Source of the DNA: Paenibacillus piri
Lineage (GTDB): Bacteria; Bacillota; Bacilli; Paenibacillales; NBRC-103111
Length of the DNA stretch: 64,000 nucleotides
NCBI RefSeq assembly: GCF_004354045.1
Contig: NZ_SMRT01000002.1
Span: 372,001-436,000 of the forward strand
Reading direction: 5' to 3'
The notes below the pieces were generated by a model, which was not told the DNA's origin, searched no databases, and saw only the letters and a program-made list of their open reading frames with translations. The position numbers were made by a program, and so were the translations under genes. Within the stretch, counting starts at the first letter, position 1. Each line of letters begins with the position of its first letter. Of this stretch, positions 34,352-42,216 are shown in pieces.

Positions 34352-35281
34352 ATGAACATGAAGGTCATTCTCGATGTGGATACGGGGGTAGATGATGCGC
34401 TTGGTATTTTGCTGGCCATCCGTAGCGGTGAGATGGACATTCTCGGCATTACGACGGTGAACGGCAACGTCTCTTTGGAGCAGGCGACGGTCAATACGTG
34501 CAAAATTTTGCAGCTGGCCGGAGGGGAGCATATTCCTGTCGTCAAAGGTGCAGACCGGCCAATACTGCGCAACACGCATTTCGAGCATCGGGTGCACGGG
34601 AAGGACGGACTGGGCGGGGCGCTGAAGGACATGCCGGTACATAAGCAAGCGGAGGACGAGCATGCCGTTGATTTTATCATTGAGCAGGTTCGGCGGTATC
34701 CCGGAGAAGTGACGCTTGTCATGACTGCACCTCTGACTAATCTGGCCCTTGCCGTCATGAAATATCCGGAGCTGGTACGGCAAGTAAAAGAGGTCGTCGT
34801 GATGGGCGGCGTCGTTCAAGGCTTCGGAAATGTGACGCCGACGGCAGAGTATAACATGTACGTCGATCCGGAGGCGGCTAAGCTTGTATTCAAGGCGGGA
34901 TTTTCCTCTCTCACGCTTGTGGGGTTGGATGTGACCCGCAAGGCGCTGCTGACCGAGGAGCATATCGCTTCCTTGGGGGATTCGCCGCTGGCCCGCTATG
35001 TTCGAGAAAGTACGGCCGATTATATGCAGCGTTATTATGAGCGCAACGGTGTTTGGGCCTGTGCGCTGCACGACCCGCTGGCGGTAGGCGTAGTGCTGAA
35101 CCGGGAGCTTGTCACCGTCAAGTCATACTATGTCGATGTCGAGACGAGAAGCGAGCTTTGCGACGGCCAAACGGTATGCGATTTCCAAAACCGGTTGTCG
35201 CAAGAAGCGAACGTTCATGTTTGTCTGGACGTGGCGGCGGACGCATTTCTCCGGCTTTTTATCCGCGTGCTGCGCAGATAG
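34352..35281 (+). CDS. Inosine-uridine-type nucleoside hydrolase
   Basis: The 309-aa enzyme is a canonical nucleoside hydrolase: DVDTGVDDAL (residues 7-16) for calcium, VVVMGG in the middle, AEYNMYVDPEAAKLVF, and the active-site ALHDPLAVG. It splits ribonucleosides into ribose and base in the cytoplasm. ATG 34352 follows AGGGGG (34337-34342); the longer frame from 34259 overlaps the previous gene and is not needed. It lies inside a transporter operon, between the binding protein and the first permease, which is a strong hint that nucleosides are imported. Confidence 0.92.
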   Translation: MNMKVILDVDTGVDDALGILLAIRSGEMDILGITTVNGNVSLEQATVNTCKILQLAGGEHIPVVKGADRPILRNTHFEHRVHGKDGLGGALKDMPVHKQAEDEHAVDFIIEQVRRYPGEVTLVMTAPLTNLALAVMKYPELVRQVKEVVVMGGVVQGFGNVTPTAEYNMYVDPEAAKLVFKAGFSSLTLVGLDVTRKALLTEEHIASLGDSPLARYVRESTADYMQRYYERNGVWACALHDPLAVGVVLNRELVTVKSYYVDVETRSELCDGQTVCDFQNRLSQEANVHVCLDVAADAFLRLFIRVLRR

Positions 35282-35309
35282 TGAACTAAAGGAACAGGAG
35301 AACAGTGAT

Positions 35310-36131
35310 ATGAAGAAAACATATTTGGCTTTATTGCTTGTGCCGGGGCTGCTGTTCTTGGCTGCTTTTATGGTGATACCGATTCTCCTGACGGTAGGCT
35401 CGACCTTTTACCATGAGGGTCGCTTCACGGTTGAAGGCTATCTTTACTTTTTTAAGGATCCATATTTTCTGAAAATATTATGGACCACCCTGCGCGTCAG
35501 CTTGGTGACGACGGCGCTGTGCATGGTGCTTGGTTTTCCTGCTGCTTACTATATTTCCAGACGAAACCCGAGGCAAAAGGCACTGTTGCTGGCGCTCGCG
35601 ATCTTTCCACTGCTCACCAGCTCGGTCGTTCGCTCGTTTAGCTGGACGATCATATTGGGAAAGAAGGGACTGCTGAATAACACGCTTCTTTCCATAGGGC
35701 TGATTCAGGAGCCATTAAACATTCTTTATACGCCGACGGCAATGATGATCGGCCTTATCCATTTGTTTCTGCCGCTCATTATTATTACCTTGGTCGGCGT
35801 CATGGAAAACATCGATCCCGACCTGCTCAAGGCGGCGGAAAGCTTGGGCGCGAGCCGATTCTCGGCGTTCTGCAAGGTCATCATTCCGCTCAGCGTGCCG
35901 GGGCTGATAATTGGCGGCATTCTTGTGTTCGTCGGAAGCCTCACGGCTTACACAACGCCGGCGCTGCTCGGGGGCAAGCAGCGGGTGATTTCGACGTTTC
36001 TGTATCAGAACGCGATTACACTGAACGATTGGTACCTCGCTTCGATCGTCGCCACAATTATGATGGCGATTACGTTCGTCATCATCGCGCTCATGAATAA
36101 GCTAGCCAACAAATTAAATCCGAAGGGGTAG
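35310..36131 (+). CDS. PotB-like ABC transporter permease
   Basis: The 273-aa permease has six membrane segments and the PotB-type cytoplasmic loop DLLKAAESLGASRFSAFCKV. The start ATG 35310 follows CAGGAG (35295-35300); a longer frame from 35109 would run out of phase through the nucleoside hydrolase gene. It is separated from PotC-like by five bases. Confidence 0.9.
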   Translation: MKKTYLALLLVPGLLFLAAFMVIPILLTVGSTFYHEGRFTVEGYLYFFKDPYFLKILWTTLRVSLVTTALCMVLGFPAAYYISRRNPRQKALLLALAIFPLLTSSVVRSFSWTIILGKKGLLNNTLLSIGLIQEPLNILYTPTAMMIGLIHLFLPLIIITLVGVMENIDPDLLKAAESLGASRFSAFCKVIIPLSVPGLIIGGILVFVGSLTAYTTPALLGGKQRVISTFLYQNAITLNDWYLASIVATIMMAITFVIIALMNKLANKLNPKG

Positions 36132-36136
36132 AAGGC

Positions 36137-36925
36137 ATGCAGGAGAAGAATCGTGGGCTCGGCCTGTTTACACTTCTTATATATTTGTTTTTGCTTGGAC
36201 CTTTGGTGATTATCGCCTTCGCCTCGTTTGAGCCGGGAAGCGCGCTGAAATTCCCGCCCCAAGGCATTTCGTTCAAGTGGTATCATCATATTTTCGAAGT
36301 CACGATGTTCAAGACGTCCTTTATCACCTCCATAGTTGTATCGCTGGCGGGTAATTTGCTCGCGCTGCTGCTCGGACTGCCGGCTGCTTATGCCTTAAGC
36401 CGGTTTCAATTTCGGGGGAAGGATACGCTGAACGCCATCTTTATTTCGCCGGTGCTGATCCCGGGAATCGTGCTAGGGTTCACAATGCTGAAGTATGTCA
36501 TCATCACCTATCAGCTGCCGATTTACGCGGCGCTGCTGCTTGGTCATACCGTCATCATGCTCCCGTTTATTATCCGGGTCATCGCCTCCAGCTTGGCCAA
36601 TTTCGATTTTGCCGTGGAGGAGGCTTCGTTAAGCCTCGGAGCCGGAAGGTTAAAGACATTCTTTACGGTCGTGCTGCCGAATATTAAATCGGGCATTATT
36701 GCTGCGGTCCTTATCGCCTTCCTGGAATCGTTCAACAACGTCGATATTTCGGTTTTCATGACCGGTCCGGGAGTCAGCACGTTTCCTATCCAAATGCTGC
36801 TTTATGTCGAGAACAACTTTGATCCGACGGTTGCAGCCATCTCCGTTTTACTCATGCTTTTTACTGCGGTATTGATGTTTATTATTGAACGTCTGATGGG
36901 TTTTTCCTACTTTACCAAACGATAA
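36137..36925 (+). CDS. PotC-like ABC transporter permease
   Basis: The 262-aa second permease has six membrane segments and the loop VEEASLSLGAGRLKTFFTV near residues 155-173. Length and pattern fit the spermidine/putrescine permease II family. It starts five bases after the PotB-like stop and ends 15 bp before the ATPase gene. Confidence 0.9.
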   Translation: MQEKNRGLGLFTLLIYLFLLGPLVIIAFASFEPGSALKFPPQGISFKWYHHIFEVTMFKTSFITSIVVSLAGNLLALLLGLPAAYALSRFQFRGKDTLNAIFISPVLIPGIVLGFTMLKYVIITYQLPIYAALLLGHTVIMLPFIIRVIASSLANFDFAVEEASLSLGAGRLKTFFTVVLPNIKSGIIAAVLIAFLESFNNVDISVFMTGPGVSTFPIQMLLYVENNFDPTVAAISVLLMLFTAVLMFIIERLMGFSYFTKR

Positions 36926-36940
36926 TGGAGGCTTGCGTCC

Positions 36941-38002
36941 ATGGCCATGCTAACCTTGGAAAATATAGCTGTAGCCTATGATCAGCAATATATATTGAAA
37001 GACTTCAACCTGTCCGTTGAAAAAGGAAGCCTGATTTCGCTGCTCGGTCCGAGCGGCTGCGGCAAAACGACGACGCTGCGCCTGATTGCCGGCTTCCTGG
37101 AGGCAAAAGAAGGCCGGTTCGCCTTGAACGGCAAGGATTACACGCGCGTGCCCGTCAATAAGCGCAATTTCGGCTTCGTGTTCCAGAGCTATGCGCTGTT
37201 CCCTCACTTGTCGGTCTATGACAATGTAGCGTTCGGCCTTCGCTTACGGAAGGTAAGCGGGGCGGACATCGACCGCCGCGTTCGCAGCATGCTTGACATC
37301 GTCAGCTTGTCGGGCTTTGAGAAGAGGTATCCGAAGGAGCTCTCCGGCGGCCAAAGACAGCGCGTCGCCATTGCCCGGGCGCTGGTCATCGAGCCGGACC
37401 TGCTGCTTTTTGACGAGCCGCTCAGCAATCTGGACGCCAATCTCCGCGTCAATATGCGGGTGGAGATCCGCCGCATTCAGCAGGAGCTGGGTATCACCAC
37501 CGTATATGTATCCCACGATCAAGAGGAATGCTTCTCGATCTCCGATCAGGTCGCCGTCATGAACAAGGGAGTTATTGAGCAGCTGGATCGACCGTCGACG
37601 ATATTCAAGTACCCTAAATCAGAGTTCGTGGCTCGTTTCATCGGATTTAACAATTTTATTTCCTTTGATCACAGACAAGAAAACGGCAATGAGATTGAGC
37701 TTCAGGTAAACGGTCACTCCTTCCGTGCCATCCAGGGTGTGGGCCGGGGGGCGCAAAAGGGTCTGAAAGGGGCAATCCGCCCGGACGATCTGAAGCTGGG
37801 CACGCCCGAAGAACTGGCGTCCGGCTCGAATGTGCTGCCCGGACGCGTGAAGGTAAGCACCTTCCTTGGCCGAAGCCACCAGTATGTTATTGAAACGGAG
37901 CTCGGTGATTTTACCGTAAACAAAGAAATGGAAGAACCTTATGCTAGCTCCCAAGAAGTTCGAGTCTCCTTTCCCGTGGAGAAATTGATTTTGGTGGAGT
38001 AG
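36941..38002 (+). CDS. PotA-like ABC transporter ATP-binding protein
   Basis: The 353-aa ATPase has Walker [10 protein letters not shown] (36-44), the Q-loop, the signature LSGGQRQRVAIA, Walker B LLLFDEPLSNLD and the switch His. A C-terminal TOBE domain covers roughly residues 270-350. It powers the PotB/PotC-like permeases encoded upstream. Unlike the three sugar importers in this window, this operon has its own ATPase. ATG 36941 is used. Confidence 0.93.
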   Translation: MAMLTLENIAVAYDQQYILKDFNLSVEKGSLISLLGPSGCGKTTTLRLIAGFLEAKEGRFALNGKDYTRVPVNKRNFGFVFQSYALFPHLSVYDNVAFGLRLRKVSGADIDRRVRSMLDIVSLSGFEKRYPKELSGGQRQRVAIARALVIEPDLLLFDEPLSNLDANLRVNMRVEIRRIQQELGITTVYVSHDQEECFSISDQVAVMNKGVIEQLDRPSTIFKYPKSEFVARFIGFNNFISFDHRQENGNEIELQVNGHSFRAIQGVGRGAQKGLKGAIRPDDLKLGTPEELASGSNVLPGRVKVSTFLGRSHQYVIETELGDFTVNKEMEEPYASSQEVRVSFPVEKLILVE

Positions 38003-38024
38003 CTTACTTGGAGGTGCAGACAGC

Positions 38025-39743
38025 GTGCGCGTGGATTTATTGATCGAAAACGTACAGATTTTTAACAGCTATTTTAAGCGGTTTATGCCTGGAAATGCGG
38101 CTGTGCTGGACGGGAAATTTATATATATCGGTAAGCGGGGGGGCGAGAGCTTCGAACCGGGAGTAACGGTGGACGGGCAAGGACGTTACATGATCCCCGG
38201 CCTGATCGACATTCATCTTCATATCGAAAGCTCGATGATTACCCCCCAAGCGTTCTCCCATGCGCTCATTCGAAACGGCGTGACCACGATTGTTCCGGAG
38301 CCCCATGAAATGGCCAACGTGTTCGGACCGGACGGGGTCAAGGAAATGATCAAGGCGAGCCGGGACTGCGTGGCAGACATGTTCTACGCCATTCCGAGCT
38401 CGGTGCCTGCGACGTCTATGGAAACGACGGGCGGTTCCGTAGAAATCTCCGATATCGATGAGTTGCTTCGTACGGAGCGCATCGTTTGCCTCGGAGAGAT
38501 CATGAACTATGTGGATGTGATCACCGATCCGGACTGCAAGACGAACCAAATCCTGAAGCACATTCGCGAAAGCTATCCGCAGCTGATCATAGAGGGCCAT
38601 GTTCCGAAGCTGCTCGATCTGGAGCTTCATCAGATGATCTTCAGCGGAGTTGACTCCGACCACACCCATCAAACCATCGAGGGGATAGAGGCCCGGATCG
38701 GCGCCGGCATGTTCATTGAGCTCCAGGAAAAATCAATGACTTCGGAAGTGATCGGTTATTTGATCCAGCATGACGTTTCCGAGCATTTCTGCTTCGTAAC
38801 CGATGATGTGATGCCCGACTCGTTCCAGCGGCGGGGACATCTTAACCATATCGTACGCAAAGCGATCCGTATGGGCATGGAACCGGAGAAGGCGATTTAT
38901 GCGAGCACGTTTACACCGGCCCGAAGAATGCGGATGCATGACCGTGGAGCCATTGCGCCGGGGAAAATTGCAGATTTTGTACTTGTGTCCGATGTTCGTG
39001 AATTGACAGTGGAGCAAGTATATAAATGCGGACGCAAGGTTTATGACGTGACCGAGCCTTATGAGCCGAAAGCAAGCGAGCGGGCTTTCCCACAGCACTT
39101 TTACGAAAGCGTGAAGCTGACAGAGCTTGCCGAATCCGATTTCCAGGTTAAAGCGGAAGTATCCGGGGACGGGCGGTATATCGGCCGGGTTATGATGGTA
39201 AAGGACGGTTCGACATTCATCGAGGAGCAGCAAGCCGAAGTCGAGGTTCGGGGCGGGCGGCTGATGTGGCAGGAAAGCGGCTACGGTCTGATTGCCACGT
39301 TCGAACGTTACGGGAAAAACGGCAATCGCGCCTATGGCCTGATCGGTGGAGATACGATCCGGCGGGGCGCGGTGGCGACAACGTACTCCCACGATAATCA
39401 TAATCTGCTTGTCGTCGGCCATAATCCCGCGGATATGATGCTCGCGGCCAACGAGGTCATTGCAAGTCAGGGAGGCTTTTGCGTGGTTGAGGCGGGAGCG
39501 GTGCTGGCCAGTCTCCGGCTGCCTGTAGGCGGTATCCTGACCGAGGTGCCGCTTGAGCAAACGGCCGAAGAGGTAGAGCGGCTGCTCGGTGCTATGAAAT
39601 CGCTAGGCTATCGTCATTATAATCCGATTATGTCGCTCAGCACCCACTCGTTGGCGGTAAGCCCAGCGCTTAAAATTACCGATTACGGCTTAATCGACGT
39701 AAATAAAGGGAAGGTTATTCCTTTGCTTATTCAGGCTCTTTAA
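38025..39743 (+). CDS. ade: Adenine deaminase
   Basis: The 572-aa protein is a full-length adenine deaminase of the amidohydrolase superfamily, converting adenine to hypoxanthine and ammonia. Family landmarks include the N-terminal LLIENVQIFNSYFKRF, the metal-binding GLIDIHLHIESSMITP, HLNHIVRKAIRMGM, the SHDNHNLLVVG segment and the GG..V...G..L..L.LP.GG stretch in the C-terminal half. GTG 38025 is preceded by GGAGGTG (38010-38016). As the last gene of the operon it follows a nucleoside hydrolase and a transporter, giving a complete adenosine-to-hypoxanthine route. Confidence 0.95.
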   Translation: MRVDLLIENVQIFNSYFKRFMPGNAAVLDGKFIYIGKRGGESFEPGVTVDGQGRYMIPGLIDIHLHIESSMITPQAFSHALIRNGVTTIVPEPHEMANVFGPDGVKEMIKASRDCVADMFYAIPSSVPATSMETTGGSVEISDIDELLRTERIVCLGEIMNYVDVITDPDCKTNQILKHIRESYPQLIIEGHVPKLLDLELHQMIFSGVDSDHTHQTIEGIEARIGAGMFIELQEKSMTSEVIGYLIQHDVSEHFCFVTDDVMPDSFQRRGHLNHIVRKAIRMGMEPEKAIYASTFTPARRMRMHDRGAIAPGKIADFVLVSDVRELTVEQVYKCGRKVYDVTEPYEPKASERAFPQHFYESVKLTELAESDFQVKAEVSGDGRYIGRVMMVKDGSTFIEEQQAEVEVRGGRLMWQESGYGLIATFERYGKNGNRAYGLIGGDTIRRGAVATTYSHDNHNLLVVGHNPADMMLAANEVIASQGGFCVVEAGAVLASLRLPVGGILTEVPLEQTAEEVERLLGAMKSLGYRHYNPIMSLSTHSLAVSPALKITDYGLIDVNKGKVIPLLIQAL

Positions 39744-39767
39744 TTGAAAAGGATTTTTTATGTTAAG

Positions 39768-39803
39768 ACATCGCCTTTTGGGTTTTGGGCGGTGTTTTTT
39801 TTA
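39768..39803 (+). terminator. Rho-independent terminator of locus D
   Basis: ACATCGCC (39768-39775) pairs with GGCGGTGT (39788-39795), followed by T7. It closes the transporter/adenine deaminase operon. Confidence 0.9.
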
Positions 39804-39853
39804 GTTGAAAGTATAAGATTTTATACGTTGCTTCGCATAACCTTGATAATTTT

Positions 39854-39881
39854 GCTCGTTCCTGAAGGACGGCGAAGCCGT
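39854..39881 (+). repeat. REP-like repeat, copy 1
   Basis: GCTCGTTCCTGAAGGACGGC followed by GAAGCCGT; it contains the small hairpin CGGC-GAA-GCCG. The inverted copy at 54027-54054 differs at two positions. Confidence 0.7.
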
Positions 39882-39970
39882 GTATCCCGAGAGGGTACAA
39901 ATTTTTTTAAGTTTACTTGTCATTAGTGAAATGTTTGTGTGAATCATTAAAAGCATTCCAAAATTGCAGC

Positions 39971-40000
39971 TTGTTTGATGGTAATAACGGTTGGTATAAT
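39971..40000 (+). promoter_or_regulatory. Candidate sigma-A promoter
   Basis: TTGTTT (39971-39976) and a perfect TATAAT (39995-40000) are 18 bp apart, 31 bp before the small gene at 40032. Confidence 0.55.
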
Positions 40001-40031
40001 TATCATAAATCATTCAAAGAAGGTGGTAAGC

Positions 40032-40289
40032 ATGCTGTGGACGGAAGTGCGGAACCTATTTCCGGATCAGTTTGTATTGTTGGAAGAGTTAAAATCACAT
40101 TACGAAGACAGTAAACTTCATATAGAGGAAGTAGCGGTTATCAAACCGATACAAGATGCCCAAGAAGCAATGAAAGAATTGTTTACTGCGAAAAACGAAC
40201 GATTCGTTTACCATACTTCTAATGAAAACATCATCATAGAAGTCCGCGCAAAGCCAATGATCAGGAGAATTCCCTCACATGAATCTTAA
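40032..40289 (+). CDS. Small conserved-looking hypothetical protein
   Basis: The 85-aa product (MLWTEVRNLFPDQFVLLEEL and onward) has no signal or membrane segment and looks like a compact alpha/beta protein. I recognise it only as a type of gene found just upstream of small retropepsin-like aspartyl protease genes. AAGGTGGT precedes ATG 40032. It overlaps the truncated protease gene by 11 bases, so the two were co-translated. Confidence 0.65.
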   Translation: MLWTEVRNLFPDQFVLLEELKSHYEDSKLHIEEVAVIKPIQDAQEAMKELFTAKNERFVYHTSNENIIIEVRAKPMIRRIPSHES

Positions 40290-40458
40290 TTATTCGAATG
40301 GACTACTGTTTTCGTCCATTTTTATTGATCATCGTGGAGATTCAATTACTATAAGTGATGTAGTCATTGATACTGGAGCGACCGAATCCGTTATTTCAAT
40401 AGACGCTGTCGGAACTCTTTTTAGCTCCTACGAAGCAGAATCCTTACGAGAAAAGTAA
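40279..40458 (+). pseudogene. Truncated retropepsin-like aspartyl protease
   Basis: The 59-codon frame contains VVIDTGATESVISIDAV, the DTGA catalytic motif of retropepsin-like proteases, preceded by a normal N-terminus. Full-length proteins of this kind are about 120-140 residues; the second half is missing. The sequence breaks shortly before the recombinase gene, as if the element inserted here or deleted the rest. Confidence 0.7.
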
Positions 40459-40520
40459 CTTGCTTACGTGTTGAAGCGGAGTTAAAATGTCACCTGATAC
40501 AAATCCAAAAGAATGAGGTG

Positions 40521-42055
40521 ATGTTTTTGAATCTTGCGTTTATGGGCGAGAATCCTCGGCATGATGTGCGAGTTGTAGCGAAATACAACCGGAAATCAAG
40601 AGGAGACTCAGAAGAGGACCTGATCAAACACGACTACATTTTAACGGAAATGTGCAAACGGAATAAATGGAGGTTTGTCGAGTATCCTGAAATCGGAAGC
40701 GGGGATTTATCGAATTTCGTCCTGTTTTTCAGAGGCTTTTACAGGATATTGAAGAAGGTTTGTTCGATGCGGTTCTCGTAGTAGACTGGGATCGGCTCGG
40801 TCGGGGAGACATGGGAGATACTGATCGAATCAAGAAAGCTCTTAAAAAATCGAATACACTGGTTATTACTCCTGGAAAATGGTACGACCTAAATGATGAT
40901 GATGATGATGACTTCAATGTCGATGCCAAAGCATTTATCGCCCGGCAAGAGTACAAGATGATCAAGTTTCGCTTGAATCGCGGTAAAAAAATAGGTGCAA
41001 GATTAGGGAGATGGACTAATGGAATTCCTCCATTTCCTTACGATTATGATCCCCAGCGAAAAGGCCTTGTCGTTAATGAATACAAACAAACGTTGTATAG
41101 ATTTGTCATTGAGGCCGCTTTGGAGGGGCATGTTTGTGATGAGATTGCATGGGAGCTAAATAAGCAAGGAATTCCTTCGCCACGAAACAAAAAGTGGACT
41201 GGAACGACGATTAGCCGAATGCTAAGAGATGAAACTCACCTCGGTAAAATCATTTCGAACAAATCGGAAGGCGATGGTCATGCCAAGAAAAGGCCGAACG
41301 CAAAGGAATTAAAAAAAATACCGAAACATCTCTGGGTTGTCGTAGAGAACTGCCACGAGCCTGTGAAAACACAAGAAGAACACGACAAACTGATTTATTC
41401 ACTGATGAAAAGGAGGAAAATACCGATTGCCGCCCGAGCAGGAAAACATGCATTGTCGGGACTCGTTCGGTGCTCGATTTGTAATTCGTCTCTTCGAATA
41501 TTCAGGTCTCCGATAAAAACATCCCAGATTAGATCATGTCAGCATCGTGACCATTACGGAAACAAATGCACCAATAAGGGTGGTAGTGCAAAACTTATCA
41601 TTCAAGAAGTACAGGTTAAACTTGAACAGTTAGAAGATCAAATAGTATACAGAATAAAGGATGAGGAAGGCGACGATTACAAAGTAATCCAAGATGCGAT
41701 TCAGCAAAAGTACCGGGAAATCAAACAGAAGGAGGAAGCGGTTGAACGTATTGAAGAAGGGTTTGAGGCGGGATTATACACAGCGGATCGGGCCAGAAGC
41801 AGAAAAATTAAGATCGAGCAAGAGTTAGATTCTCTTCATGAGGAACTGGCGGTGTTGGAAAAGCAGAGCAAGTCCGCAGCATCTATAACGGATGAAGAAA
41901 GACTCTTCTTAATTCGAGAATTCTGGAGAACAATGCAATTAAGCGAACAAGATAATCATGAAGAGTTAAACAAATGCTACAAAGAGGTTATAAGCTCCAT
42001 TCTATGGAAAAGGGAAGACAACGGACCTCCCAGCATCGAAATAAATTTTCTATAG
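40521..42055 (+). pseudogene. Large serine recombinase with one-base frameshift
   Basis: The gene encodes a site-specific serine recombinase of about 510 residues. The N-terminal catalytic part is AKYNRKSRGDSEEDL (catalytic Ser) to EIGSGD. One base is missing at 40707-40708, after which the protein continues in another frame as IEFRPVFQRLLQDIEEGLFD and then VLVVDWDRLGRG. The recombinase domain, a zinc-ribbon cysteine cluster (LVRCSICNSSL to SCQHRDHYGNKC) and a C-terminal coiled coil follow and are intact. The start is ATG 40521 or TTG 40527 behind GAGGTG. As sequenced it cannot make full-length protein, so it is a dead or mis-sequenced integrase. Confidence 0.85.
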
Positions 42056-42074
42056 GGGTCTGACGAGTATAAAG

Positions 42075-42094
42075 AACAAATCCACGGATTTGTT
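42075..42094 (+). terminator. Hairpin after the recombinase
   Basis: AACAAATC-CACG-GATTTGTT is a perfect 8-bp stem 20 bp after the recombinase stop. A proper T-run is lacking. Confidence 0.4.
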
Positions 42095-42216
42095 GAGTCT
42101 GTGTTATGGCTTTTTCATCGGAAGTATTCTTTTTTGGATTTCAGATAGCACTAATGGTTATAATGGAGGTAGCAAATTTTTGTTTCCTAAATTAACCACG
42201 AGAGGGTGCTTCCTGA

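Noticed and set aside
34319..35071. Long antisense open frame over the nucleoside hydrolase
   Set aside because: It is a shadow of the sense gene; the sense frame has all family motifs.
40700..40715. Programmed frameshift in the recombinase
   Set aside because: No slippery heptamer or following hairpin is visible at the break; a single lost base is simpler.
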